From Lentisphaera profundi (GTDB lineage: Bacteria > Verrucomicrobiota > Lentisphaeria > Lentisphaerales > Lentisphaeraceae), in contig NZ_CP117812.1 in NCBI RefSeq assembly GCF_028728065.1, positions 806,001 to 870,000 on the forward strand: a DNA stretch of 64,000 nucleotides, read 5' to 3'. This document shows, one piece after another, positions 18,177 to 31,100 of this stretch. Each line of letters starts with the position of its first letter. The first letter of the stretch is position 1. A program made the translations under genes and the position numbers. Below the pieces are notes generated by a model. It was given only the letters and a program-made list of their open reading frames with translations, did no database searches and was not told the origin of the DNA.

Positions 18177-19148
18177 TTACGGTGTGTCAAGTTTGTAGTG
18201 TTTACTTAAGCCAAAAAAACTTGATTCGCTCACTCTCTTTCGTAGGGGAGCTTGGAGTTGTTCAATGATTTTATCTGCGCTGTGCTCCCAGGTGTGATGT
18301 GCTTCGACTAATTTTTGCCCATTAGCGGCGATGTTCATAGATAAATCATCATTCTTTCGTAGTAAATTAAGTTTTGTTTGAAGTTCATCTATAGATGTGT
18401 ATAGGACGACATTTTCCATGTCTATGAAACCTAGTTCCTTATTTTCGATTTCGCCGTTGTTCCAAGTGAATAAGACGCAGCCACATGCCATGGCTTCAAA
18501 ATTTTTGATCATGTATTCTTTGAAAGGGATATCGGGGCTAATAAAAAATTTAATACGATTGAGCATCTCTAGATACTCTTGGCCAGAATCAGTGCGTTTT
18601 ATGAGTATCGGTTCTTTTTTGGCGAGTTCTTCTAAAAATTCACGTCTATATTTATAAACACCCGCTTGCAGGCTACCTAAAAAAGCTAGTTCAATATCTC
18701 TTTTACTATGCAGGTTTTTTAAGATTTTATGGTCATAGGCTTTGCCAATGAAGCAAGCGTCAAAGCCTTCTTCACATAGGCTTTGGGTATGGCTCTTGCC
18801 CGTGCAAAGAATACGTGCCCAGGGCAGTTGCTTGAAGTACGATGTGAAGCGACCATTATATTTACTTTCACAGTAGTTTTGGTATGCATCTAGTTCAATG
18901 ATAGCGAGATTAGGAATGCTTTGAATGAAGCTAACTTGACGCATCATTTTTTTATAACGTAGAAAAAGAATGACGCGATCATACTGCGTGAAGTCTACTT
19001 TTGACTTTACAATAAATTTTTTCAATCTTTTTTGCTCTTGCGACGAAACTCTTATGATATCGCATTTTTCTGTTTTAGCGGCGATGGCGTCGTACCATGT
19101 ATCAAAAATAGATCGTTGTTGTTCTTGGACAAGTAATAATATTTTCAT
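18177..19148 (-). CDS. glycosyltransferase with CgeB-like C-terminal domain
   Basis: 323 residues. The C-terminal half (FISPDIPFKEYMIKNFEAMACG, then ELGFIDMENVVLY and a Leu-rich helix ending in NGQKLVEAHHTWEHSADKII) matches the Glyco_trans_1_2 / CgeB-like domain of GT-B glycosyltransferases. In that domain the Glu of NFEAMACG contacts the donor. No signal peptide or membrane segment is visible. It starts three bases after the epimerase stop on the same strand, so the two form a minus-strand pair facing the sulfotransferase genes. Confidence 0.82.
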   Translation of the reverse strand: MKILLLVQEQQRSIFDTWYDAIAAKTEKCDIIRVSSQEQKRLKKFIVKSKVDFTQYDRVILFLRYKKMMRQVSFIQSIPNLAIIELDAYQNYCESKYNGRFTSYFKQLPWARILCTGKSHTQSLCEEGFDACFIGKAYDHKILKNLHSKRDIELAFLGSLQAGVYKYRREFLEELAKKEPILIKRTDSGQEYLEMLNRIKFFISPDIPFKEYMIKNFEAMACGCVLFTWNNGEIENKELGFIDMENVVLYTSIDELQTKLNLLRKNDDLSMNIAANGQKLVEAHHTWEHSADKIIEQLQAPLRKRVSESSFFGLSKHYKLDTP

Positions 19149-19151
19149 TGT

Positions 19152-20189
19152 TTAGGACTTATAGAATGTTTTATACCATTGAACAAATTGATTTACCCCA
19201 TCATCTATAGAAGTGTGAGATTTATAATCTAATTGTTTAATGATTTTAGCACAGTCAGCATGGGTAGAGACGACGTCTCCGGCTTGTAGAGGGAGGTATT
19301 CTTTTTTGGCTTGGATGCCGGTGGCCGTTTCAATGGCTTTGATGAAATCCATTAATGATACAGGTTTATTATTACCTATATTATAGATTTCATAAGGGGC
19401 GGAAGAAGTATCAGTGCTTAGAGATTTTAATTCATTGTTTCTTTTGGGAGGAGATATGAGTGCTTTGTTGATGCCGGAGACTATGTCGTCGATATAGGTG
19501 AAATCACGATACATATCGCCATTATTAAATACTTTAATGACTTTATCATTAAGGATTGCATCGGTAAACAAAAATAGTGCCATGTCCGGGCGACCCCAGG
19601 GACCATAGACCGTGAAAAAGCGTAGGCCAGTGGTAGGAAGGTCATAGAGATGAGAGTAACTATGGGCCATCATCTCATTAGATTTTTTTGTGGCAGCATA
19701 GAGACTGATAGGATGGTCAGTACTGTGAGTTTCAGAGAAAGGACTTTGATTATTAAGACCGTATACCGAAGAACTACTCGCATAAACCAAGTGTTTAATT
19801 TTAAAATTACGGCAAGCTTCTAAAATATTTCCAAAACCTGTTAGGTTACTCTGGATATATTCGGCGGGATTCTCTATGCTATAGCGAACTCCTGCTTGTG
19901 CAGCTAAGTTACAGACGGCGTCAAATGAGTGTTTTTGGAAAAGTTCATTGATTGCATCCGTATCTTGAAGTTTTATTTTTTGAAATATAAACTTTTCATG
20001 TTTGTTGGTTTCGAATGAATATGTATTGATACCGAGCTCTTTGAGGCGACTTAACTTTAAATTTACATCGTAGTAGTCATTGAGATTGTCAATACCCACG
20101 ACTTGATAGCCCAAGCTAATTAACCTTTTGGCTAAATGGTATCCAATGAATCCGGCTACGCCTGTGATAAGAATTTTTTTGATGTTCAT
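19152..20189 (-). CDS. NAD-dependent epimerase, UDP-glucuronate 4-epimerase type
   Basis: Extended short-chain dehydrogenase of 345 residues. The NAD loop GVAGFIG is at 10-16. The catalytic triad is present as the Ser run 138-141, Tyr164 and Lys168 (YAATKKSNE). LRFFTVYGPWGRPDMALFLF is characteristic of UDP-glucuronate 4-epimerases (the CapI/LspL group), which make UDP-galacturonate. A UDP-glucose 4-epimerase or dehydratase activity cannot be fully excluded. It is first in the minus-strand pair and would supply an acidic sugar for the locus polymer. Confidence 0.88.
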   Translation of the reverse strand: MNIKKILITGVAGFIGYHLAKRLISLGYQVVGIDNLNDYYDVNLKLSRLKELGINTYSFETNKHEKFIFQKIKLQDTDAINELFQKHSFDAVCNLAAQAGVRYSIENPAEYIQSNLTGFGNILEACRNFKIKHLVYASSSSVYGLNNQSPFSETHSTDHPISLYAATKKSNEMMAHSYSHLYDLPTTGLRFFTVYGPWGRPDMALFLFTDAILNDKVIKVFNNGDMYRDFTYIDDIVSGINKALISPPKRNNELKSLSTDTSSAPYEIYNIGNNKPVSLMDFIKAIETATGIQAKKEYLPLQAGDVVSTHADCAKIIKQLDYKSHTSIDDGVNQFVQWYKTFYKS

Positions 20190-22108
20190 TTACGTGGTCG
20201 TCTTAAAGAGTTAGTTGCAAGGGTATGATATAAGAATAACTACAATAGTGGTAGTTTGAATTATGCCTAATTAAACGATTGATTTTGGACTAAATCAAGC
20301 ATGTTATTTAGCGAGTTATTACATGAAAAGTCCACTTTATGTCTAGGCTGGTGGACGATGAGTAGAGGCACATAATAAATAAGGGTGTAAGCCCTGTCGT
20401 AGTTTCGGTGGAATATGGCTTGAAATAAACTTATGAATCATGGATTCCTAGAGTTAGAGTATCTGAAAAACCGGTTAATAATAATTGGATTTAGAGGAAG
20501 GTAAGAATTGTGATGGAGAGTCTTTTAAGACTGTTAAGGTCCGTCGGGAGAGTAAAATGAGTGTGCAGCTATTAATCCGACAATAACATAGAGATAAAAA
20601 ATCTTAATAGAAAATGCTGTAAGGATGACTCAATTAAGCCCAATGGCGTAAGCCTAGGGAAGTGCTATAGAGAATAGTGTTCGGAATGCTGTAAGCATGG
20701 ATTAGAGCTTTAATACGTTCCTGCAGAACTCACTAATTCTTCATTTACTCGTTTTCTCCTGGCTCTGACGAACTAGGTAAAGTTAATCCGTGCTTTAAGC
20801 ACTAAAAAGTAAATCTAATTTAATAGCCTATACTTGAATACTGCAGGATTTTTCGGTGCAAGTTATTTAATCTATATCTCTAGAGTATGTGAAATGTTGA
20901 TTCCATATCATATCTCAGGTAGCAAAGTTGATTCATTTATATAAACAGATAAGTTTAGAAAACTTTTATATTTCAATCATTAATATGGGTATGTAGAGAT
21001 ATATTTTGAATTGATCAAAGCTAGGAAGATTTATACTTCTAGCGTGTATTAGCGCCAGTTTTCAGGGGTGACGGTGCTGATTTATTTAATTATGAATGAC
21101 AGGCTTGAGTGATCGTATAAACTTGGAAATTCCTAGTTTAAATTAAGGCCTAAGCATCTTTGTGAAATATAGCTTCTACAAAGCAGGTATTTGTACATAA
21201 TCTAGTTATTTATCAGATTTATTCCATAGGCATTAAATAACATCCAGGGCAGTTTGTACTTATTATGATTCTCTTTAAATATTAGCTGACAAAAGATGAA
21301 TGTTTAATACGGAGTCTTTCGCAACAATGTGAAATAATAAACATAGGCAAGAGTGAAGATTTAGATCAGGGACATGACTGGATCTATATATTTATTAAGT
21401 TGGGTAGATTTGCATCTCGAAGTCGTTACGATATCTAATCAAAACTGTTGTGTGTAAGTGTTTTAAATTTCACTGAAGCGCTGTTAAGATTATTTATAAT
21501 TAAAAGAAAATACTAAAAGTCGAAATCGTTCAAGAGAGTGTTTAGCAGTGAATTATTAGTATGTTGTTAGATGTGTATTTGAAGTGGACTGATCATACGA
21601 TTTAGTGAAATTGAGATAGCTATTTACTGTCTATGATTTTGATTTAGTTAGTTGTATTATTAATGAATTTTCAGTCCCGATAATCACAGATTATATGGTC
21701 CAATTTAGAGGTCTAATTTAGAGGTCTAATTTAGAGGTCTAATTTAGAGGTCTAATTTAAGTCAATTTACTAAGCCTTAGAAGATGTGAATTTCGGTCTT
21801 AGATCGCTGTTTATCTTCGTGATTTGGTGAGTTTTTTTTGTAGAGTAAAAGGGGGTTTTTACAGGGCGGATTAGCTAAAAAATCTAGGCCTAGGATTACC
21901 AAGGCGATATTTTAAACGTAGATTTTAAAATGTTAAATAAATATTTTAAATAAAATAGAGGCCGTTTCAGGGCTTCTAATATTAAGAAATGGTTAAAAAA
22001 CAGATGCTTTGAAAGGAAGCCTATTGCCTAAGTCATTAGACCTTAATAAAGTGTCGTGTCTTTAAAAATTTAAATTAATAATAATACATATATTAGGAAA
22101 GAAATATT
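20190..22108 (+). other. 1.9 kb non-coding leader region of the giant gene
   Basis: AT-rich stretch between the divergent epimerase and giant-protein genes. No coding frame is evident. It contains several small potential hairpins with similar loops near 20400-20810 (AGGG/CCCT, GGC/GCC with a GTAA loop, ATGC/GCAT, GTGC/GCAC), plus the 13-bp tandem repeat listed separately. The final bases give a good Shine-Dalgarno (TTAGGAAAG) before the giant gene. The length suggests promoters, a long 5' leader or an unrecognised RNA, but I cannot name one. Confidence 0.5.
21708..21759 (+). repeat. 13-bp tandem repeat, four perfect copies
   Basis: Four head-to-tail exact copies of GAGGTCTAATTTA, preceded at 21695-21707 by a fifth, degenerate copy. 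They lie about 350 bp upstream of the giant gene. The period is near but not equal to a helical turn. It could be a slippage product or a multi-site binding region. Confidence 0.9.
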
Positions 22109-25100
22109 ATGGCTAGTGGAAAATACACGCTCGATTCAATCACGAATGTTGATGCAGTAGAAGAAGGTTTCGATTCGGCAAAAGTAACTGTTAATGTTGA
22201 TAATTATGACGGAGAGATAACTGGTACTCCAGGTAATGATTCCCTAACTGTGAATGGCAATAAATTTGAAGGTACGGTTGACCTCAGTGGCGGGAATAAT
22301 AAAGTTTCGATTAAAGGTAATGATTCAGACTTTAGTATCGCTGCTGGTGAAGGTAATGATAAGCTAGATATCAAAGGTATTGAGACAGAAGTTAGTGGTG
22401 ATCTAGGTGGTGGTTCGAATTCGGTTTCTGTATCAGGTGAAAATGTTGACCTTGATTTAGTTACTGGTGCAGGGAGTGATAAACTAACGCTTAAGGGTTC
22501 AGGAGCTTCAGGAGATATTAATCTAGGTGATGGTAATAACTCAGTAAGTGTTAAGGGATCAATTGCGGATGTTGAAATTACTACTGGAAGCGGTGCAGAC
22601 AAGATCGATGTGAAAGGTGGTTTTTTCGACGGTGTTATTAATGCTGGTGCAGGTGCTGATAATATATCCATTAAAGGCACTAACTTTACAGGCTCTCTCG
22701 ATGCCGGTGCAGGTGCTGATACAATCGCAATTAAAGGAACTAACTTTACTGGATCAGTAGACGGTGGTGCCGATGCAGATACTATATCAGTTAAAAGCAA
22801 AGTATTTAATGGCGATATTACTGGTGGTTCAGGTAATGATACAATTCTTGTAAGTAGCAAAGCCAATGGATCTAATGCATCTATTGATGGTGGCGAAGGC
22901 AATGACACGATTTTAGTTAAGTCCAAATCCTCAAGTATTGAGATTGACGGCGGCAGTGGTGATAATACGATCACGATTAAAGGTAAAGATTTTACTGGCG
23001 ATATAACCACAAGCGGTTCAAATGACACTGTAGACATTACGGGCAAGGGCTTTGACGGTAAAGTCATTGGTGATGGCGCAAATGACACCGTTAATATTGA
23101 CAAAAGTACAGTAAGCACGATTCGTTTAGAAAATATTGAACAAGTAAACCTAAACTTCGTAAAGAAAGCTCTTATAGGTAACTTCGAACTTACAAATACG
23201 AAGATTACAGGAACGGATAACACAGATATAATTAACTTGGTTAACTCATCAGGTGCGACACTCGATTTAGGTGAAGGTGCCGATGAAGTTGAAGCTACTG
23301 GTCAAGTCGGTGATCTTACACTAATCAATGTTGAAGATTTAAGTATCAATGATGTAGATGGTCTTGATGGTGCGGTTATTGATATCGTAGGATCAAATGT
23401 TGGTACTATCTTTATGAATGATGGCGTCGACCATGTGTTTACGCTTACTGGTGATGCCGAAATTGTTGATTTAGGTAATGGGAACAGCACCATAACAATC
23501 AATGGTGTAGATGACGGTGCTGGCGGATTAGTATTTAATGGTACAATCGTTGGTACAGGTAGTAACTCACTAGTTGTTGCAGATAATGTTGATATTTCAG
23601 GTGCAACTTTCACTAATTTCGATAGTTATGCATTGGGAGCCAATGTTACCAATAATATCGTTATTGATGCAGATGATGATTTTAGTGCTGGTGTAGGAAC
23701 TGCTTTTACAATTAAAGACGGTTATAATGGTGTTTTAAATGATACTGAATCAGTTATTATTGATGATGATGCAACTGTAACGCTTATATCTAATAGCTTA
23801 GGTACAGTTTCTACGGGTGGTAATTCAAATGTGACAATTATTGGTACAGCAGCCTTGGATACCATCTTCGAAGGTTTAGGAACCTTGACTATTGGTGGTG
23901 AATTTGACCACACAATCACAGATGCAAACGGTGATATTACGACTTTGACACTCGCTAAAGATGTCACGCTTACGGCCAATGATTTAGTTGCTTTAGAGGA
24001 AGTAAATGGTAGTGGTTTAGGTAGTGAATCTTTGACACTCGTCAATCACAGTGCAAACATTAATGTTAGTGATTTAGAAACACTTTCAGTTGATAACGTT
24101 GCTTCTGTGATCAATGACGATGAAAGTCTAGTTAACTTATCAGTTGGTTCAGGTGTAAATGCAGTAGTTAATGATGCGAGTAATATTGTTTCCCTTACAG
24201 GTAAAGCTGGTACGGCTGAAAGTGTAACAATTAATGGAAATGGATCTGCGGAAATCACTACAGTTGAATTAGATACACTTACTATCACTGAATCGGCTAC
24301 GATAAATAATGACACGGCTCTTGATGTGATTAATGGTGACTCAGCAGGTGCTGGTGAAGCATTAACGCTTGTCAATGCTTTTGATGGTGAATTGGTGAAA
24401 TTCTCAACTGTCACAGTGAATGGCGCATCTAACAACCTGGACCTTACAGACGTTATCGATCTTGTTGTAGTAACTGCAGCAGTTATCACTTCCGACTCAA
24501 ATCTAGCTACTGTAACGGGTGACGGTACGTCAGATATTACCTTTACAGATACTTTCACAGGTGATGTCACTCAAGTCGATGTTTTAACTCTCCAGGGTGC
24601 AAATAGTGATATTGATACAGACGCGTCACTTGCAACGCTTAATCTAGTTAGTGGAACAAGTACAATCACTGGAGCGACATCACTTAGTTCAGTGGTTTCA
24701 ACTGGATTATCAGACTTAGTTCTCGATGGTGCTACGGCATCAGCCATTAGTTTGGAAAACATAGAAACGGTAACATTAGTAGATGATGTCACGATCACAG
24801 CAGGAAGCGAATTGACTTCCGTGATTGGTGATGGCACAACAGTTGTTACTTTTAGTAATGCTTATGCAGGTGCACTTACTGGTGTAGAAAAAGTTATCGG
24901 TACGGGTGAAAGCTTGACGCTTACATCAGCATACACTGGTGAATTAGAAAATATTTCAAACTTGATTGTTGCGGATTCAGCAGATATTAGCGCTGATACA
25001 GATCTGACTACTGTTACAGGAAACGGAAGCACAGACCTAATATTAAGGAATAATTTTGAAGGTTCACTAGTCGATGTAGAGAACCTTGAACTTGGTGGCC

Positions 25101-28100
25101 TTAACAATGTTGTCACTCCAGACTCAACTTTATTGACAGTTGAACTTCTAACAGCCAATGCAAATCTTGAGCTCGTTGATGCTTCAAGTGTTACAACAGT
25201 AACAGCAAATGCAGGTGCTGCAGATGCAGGTCAAACAGCTCTTGAGCTTAGTGGCGCCGTGGCTGATCAGCCAGCTGCATTAGAAATAGAAAATATTGAC
25301 ACAATTAACTTTATTGCGGATCTTGAGATTACAGAAATAGGTTCTGACTTAGACGTAATCAACGGCAATGGTGTAGCGACATTAGCACTCAATAGCGACT
25401 TTACGGGCGAAATAAATAATGTTGTCGTTTTAGATCTTAATGAAACTAATTATGATGTTAGCGCTGATTTTAGACTTACTACACTTAATCTAGAAGCTGT
25501 GACGAATGCTAAATTAACAGATGCAATTGCCTTAGAATCGGTAACTGGTGGCGCTTCACTTGAGCTTGCGGGTTCACAAGTTGATGAACTCACAACAACT
25601 GGCCTTGTGTCATTGACAGTGGCAGATGATATTGAGCTTGATTCCACAGGACTAACTTCCGTTACTGGAGATGATACCGAAGTACTCCTTCTGAATACTT
25701 TTTCCGGTGATGCAAATAACTTGGATATCTTAGAGTTAGAAGGTGTAGGCAATGTTGTTGCAACTACTGATGTAGCGAATGTTGAGTTTACTGAGGATGT
25801 AGTAATCACCGATGTAAATGATGATATTGACACTATTGAAGGTGACGGTATTGCAGAGTTAACTCTAATGGAGAACTTCACAGGGATTATTACTAAAGTC
25901 AATGACGTAACTCTCAACGGTGATAGTAATACATTCAATACAGATAGCTTACTCGTTGATTTAGATTTAGGCGCAACTAGTTCTGCAACAATAACTGGTG
26001 CATCTAGTTTAACTACTGTAGATGGTGGTGTAGAACTAAGCTTGACAGGTGGTCAAACAAGCAGCTTGACAACAACTGTTCTTCAAACTTTGAATGTTGT
26101 AGATGATATTGTTATTACTAATGATTCAAATCTAGATACAGTTAATGGTAATGGAGTTGCTCAAGTAACATTAAATAATACTTTTGAAGGTGATGTATCC
26201 TCTTTAACTTTAGTTAACCTCAAAGGTTTAACAAACATAATTGATACCACTAGCGTTTCTAAGCTAACCTTAGATAATCAGGCAGAAATTACAGCGGATG
26301 CCACTTTAGTAGAAATTGATGGTGATAATGATGCTGTAGTGGTTTTAGCCAATACATTTGCAGGAGATATCACTGGTGTTGCTCAGTTAACTCTGGATGA
26401 TAATAATGAGGGTGCTGGTACTGATAACGACGTTAATACAGATAGCTCTTTAACTATCTTGAATTTAAAAGGTGCTGTAAACTCAACTGTTTCTAATGCT
26501 CAAAATCTTGCTACTGTCAATGCTGATGCAGGTGCAGTAGAAAGCTTAGTTCTTGACGGTGTACAAACTGGTAATCTCGCAACATTTAACCTAGGGACAA
26601 TTACTGTTGGTGAAGATATTTCCATTACGGCTGATGGAGTATTAGCTGAAGTAATTGGTGCAGGTGGTAATGAAGAAGTTACTCTACAAAATGCATTCAC
26701 TGGTTCAGCAGATAACCTAACATTGCTTGACCTTAATGGTGGCAGTGGAATTGGTCCAGTTACAACAACAGCAGTTTTAGCTGTTGATGTAAATGGTACA
26801 GCAACTGTTAGCGCCGACCCAGCTCTAATTAATGTATCTGGTGATGGTACGTCAGATGTGCTCACGCTTACTACTGAGTTTAACGGTACAGCGACTGACC
26901 TCACAACATTAATCCTTGAGCTTGGTGGTGATTTAACGACTAATGGTGTAGATCATGTCCTTACGGCTGCTGACGCAACGATTGATAATACGAATCTTAA
27001 TACTGTTTCAGGTGATACGCTTAATGGATTGGCAGAAACAGTTACACTATCAAGAGAATTTAGTGGCAGTGCTAATACATTAGCCCAACTTAATCTTGAT
27101 GGAGGTAGCAGTGCAACAGTAGATCTTACAAGCGTTGTTTCAGTAGATGTGACTGGACCAGCAACTCTCAATGATATAGATGGTGAGCTTACTACATTAA
27201 CTGGTGATGATCATGTAACACTTACCAACACTTTCAATAGTGGAGATCTAATAGTGCCTGCAACAGCAACGGGCGTAACAGAGCTTACATTAGAAAGTAG
27301 TAACAACGTATTTGATTCGGGGGTTAGCCTTGAAGCATTGAATTTGACTTTATCCAATGCTACTGCCGATATCACAGGTGCTACTGAACTTACAAGAATC
27401 TCTGCAGTGGACGGTGGTAACGAAGTTGTAACGCTCTCTGGTGCGAATAACCAAACTATTCAAACAATTGACCTCAATACACTTAATGTTGATAACAACG
27501 TTACGGTTAATAATGATGGCGAACTCACAGCGCTTAACGGTGATTCAACAATTGTTAACGCTCAAACAACAAGTGCTCAGTTCATTAACAATTTTGCGGG
27601 TTCAGCAAAAGCAATAACTACACTTACACTTAATGGTGTAGGTAATGATGTAGAAAGTGACGAGCTCTTAGATAATCTCAATGTAACGGCACTTGGTGGT
27701 ACCACTGATTTAGATGGAGCGAGCGACCTCCTTACAATTACAGCAGCAGCTGGTAATGAAACAGTTAACTTGACAAACATAGCAAGTTTTGTAAATACTG
27801 TTACTACAAGTGCTTTAGAAACACTCACAACCAATGCTGATCTTACTTTAGCAAATGACACAGTGCTAAGTAGTGTTACTGGTACTGGTGGTGAAACAGT
27901 TACACTTAATAATGAATTCTCCGGTGTCGCATTAAGCCTTGCAACATTGGACCTCAACGGCGGTAGTACTGGCGGTGTAAGTACAACAGATGTTGTTGCC
28001 GTAGATGTTAATGGTTCAGCAACTATTTCTGACCAAAACGATACACTCGTGACACTTTCAGGTGATCCTGATCTTAATGATACAATCACTGTAACAGCTG

Positions 28101-31100
28101 AATTCTCTGGTGCAGCCACAAACCTTGCACAGCTTAACCTTGATGATGGTAGTGATACAGGTGTTACAGCAAATGGCGTTGTTTCAGTTGATGTTACTGG
28201 AACAGCAACAATTACTGCAAATGCAGTACTCGTAACTGTCACGGGTGATGATCACGTAACACTTACAAATGATTTCGATACTGCAGGTTCTAGTGCAACA
28301 GGTCTAATTGACCTTACTCTTGGTGGTAGTACGAACGTATTTGCTTCAGATGTGAATCTCGATAACCTCGTCCTCACTACAGCTACAGCAAGTGCCACTC
28401 TTACGGGTGCAACTGATCTGATCAAAATCACTGCAGTTGACGGTACAAGTGAAACTGTAACCTTAACCGGTGCGAACAATCAAACAATCCAAACGGTTGA
28501 CCTCAATACACTCAATGTTAACAGTGCAGTAGTCGTTAACAATGATGATGAACTTACAAATCTCAATGGTACACTTGCAACGGCTGGCTCAGCTCAGCTC
28601 ACACAAAACTTTACTGGTAATGTTACCAATGTAACTGCACTCACATTAGATGGTGCAAGCAATGCTGTTACTTCAGACGCTAACTTAACAAATCTAATTA
28701 CTACGGCGATTAGTGGTACAACAAGCTTAGCTGATGCTGTAAACCTTGTGTCAATTGTAGCTGCGGGCGGTTCTGAGACGGTTAACCTGACGGGCACAAA
28801 TGCAAGCCCTGACGTGATCAGCACAGTTGCTTTAGAAGTATTGACGACAGATACTGACATTACTTTAAGTAACGACACATCGTTGAATAATGTAAGCGGT
28901 ACAGCAGGCACTGAGACAGTGATCCTGAATGGTGAATTCTCTGGTGATGCATCCAGTTTAGCTATGCTAGACTTGAATGACGGTAGCTCTACAGGTGTTG
29001 ATACAACATCTGTTCTTGCAGTTGACGTCAATGTTTCTGCAACAATTACGGATACAAACGATACTCTTACAGCACTTTCTGGTGATGGTGATGATACAAT
29101 CACTGTGACAGCTGATTTTAACGGTACGGCTACTCAATTAGCTCAGCTCAACTTGAACGCAGGTAGCAGTGTAGGTGTTGCTGCAACAGGTGTAGATGCT
29201 GTATCAGTAAACGGAACAGCAACTATCGATGCAGATACTGACCTCGTTACAGTAACAGGTGATGGTAACGATGTTGTTATTCTAGAAAGCGTGTTTGACG
29301 GTAGTGTTACAGGTATTAACAACCTTACTTTGAGTGAAGCAAACAATGATGTCGATACAGATGTATCTCTCACAAACCTCACTTTAAATTCATCTGCAAC
29401 TGCAACAGTTTCTGATGCGCAAAACCTTGCGATAGTTAATGGTAATGCGGATTTAGCAGTAGAGTCGCTAGTACTAGATGGTTTGCAAACTGTCAACCTC
29501 CAAACGAATAACTTGAATACCTTAACGGTAAATGAAACCATCACAGTAACTAATGACACAGTCTTAGCTTCTGTGATCGGTAACGGTGGCAATGACACAA
29601 TTACCCTCTTAGGTGAGTTTACTGGTACAGCAAATACATTTGCTTTACTTGATCTGAATGCTGGTAGTGCAGGTACGGTTACAACAACTGCAGTAGTTGC
29701 GGTAGATGTAAATGGCACAGCAATAGTAACAGATACAGATACATCTTTAACTACAGTATCTGGTGATGGTACAGCAGATGTACTCACGCTCACAGCGCAA
29801 TTTAATGGTAACGCTAGTGACCTAACTACATTAAACCTTAATACGGGTGGTACAGTTACCTCAACTGATGTAGTGAATGTAGTAACAGATGCTGATGCAC
29901 AGCTGACTTCTACAGGTCTTGTAACACTTGACGGTGTAACTGGTGATGAGAATGTCGTACTTGTTAATACTTTCACTGGTACAGCTACAAATCTTGATCT
30001 CTTAACTGTACAGTCAGGCGGTACCTTCACTGCTACAGGTGTTGATGACATTTTAACTAATGCTGATGCGACAATTACCAACACTGGCCTTGTTACAGTT
30101 ACAGGTACTGGTACCGAAAATGTCGTACTCGTTAATGCTTTCACTGGTACAGCTACATTACTTGATCTCTTAACAGTAGAAGCAGGTGGTACATTCACAT
30201 CAACAAATGTGGATGACATTTATACTCACGCAGATGCAACGATCACAAATTCTGGCCTTTCTACAATTACTGGTGACGCTGGTACAGAAAATGTTGTATT
30301 AGAAAACGTCTTTAATGGTACAGCCACAGACCTGGATCTCTTAACGGTAGAAGCAGGTGGTACCTTCACATCAACCGATGTCGATGATATCATAACTGAT
30401 GCCGATGCAACAATCACCAATACCAACCTTCTTACTGTTACAGGTGTGGATGGAGCCGAGAATGTAACACTAGTAAATGCTTTTAGCGGCGTAGCTACAG
30501 ATCTCGATCTCTTAACGGTACAATTAGGTGGTACCTTCACATCAACAGATGTCGATGATATCATAACTGATGCTGATGCGACAATCACCAATACCAACCT
30601 TGATACAATTACAGGTGTGGATGGAGCCGAGAATGTAACACTAGTAAATGCTTTTAGCGGCGTAGCTACAGATCTCGATCTCTTAACAGTAGAAGATGGT
30701 GGTACATTCACATCAACAGATGTCGATGATATCATAACTGATGCCGACGCAACAATCACCAATACCAACCTTGATACAATTACAGGTGTGGATGGAGCCG
30801 AGAATGTAACACTAGTAAATGCTTTTAGCGGCGTAGCTACAGATCTCGATCTCTTAACGGTACAATTAGGTGGTACCTTCACATCAACAGATGTCGATGA
30901 TATCATAACTGATGCCGATGCAACAATCACCAACACCAACCTTGATACAATTACAGGTGTGGATGGAGCAGAGAATGTAACACTAGTAAATGCTTTCACT
31001 GGCACAGCTACAGATCTTGATCTCTTAACTGTACAGTCAGGTGGTACCTTCACTGCGACAGGTGTTGATGACATTTTAACTAATGCTGATGCGACAATTA

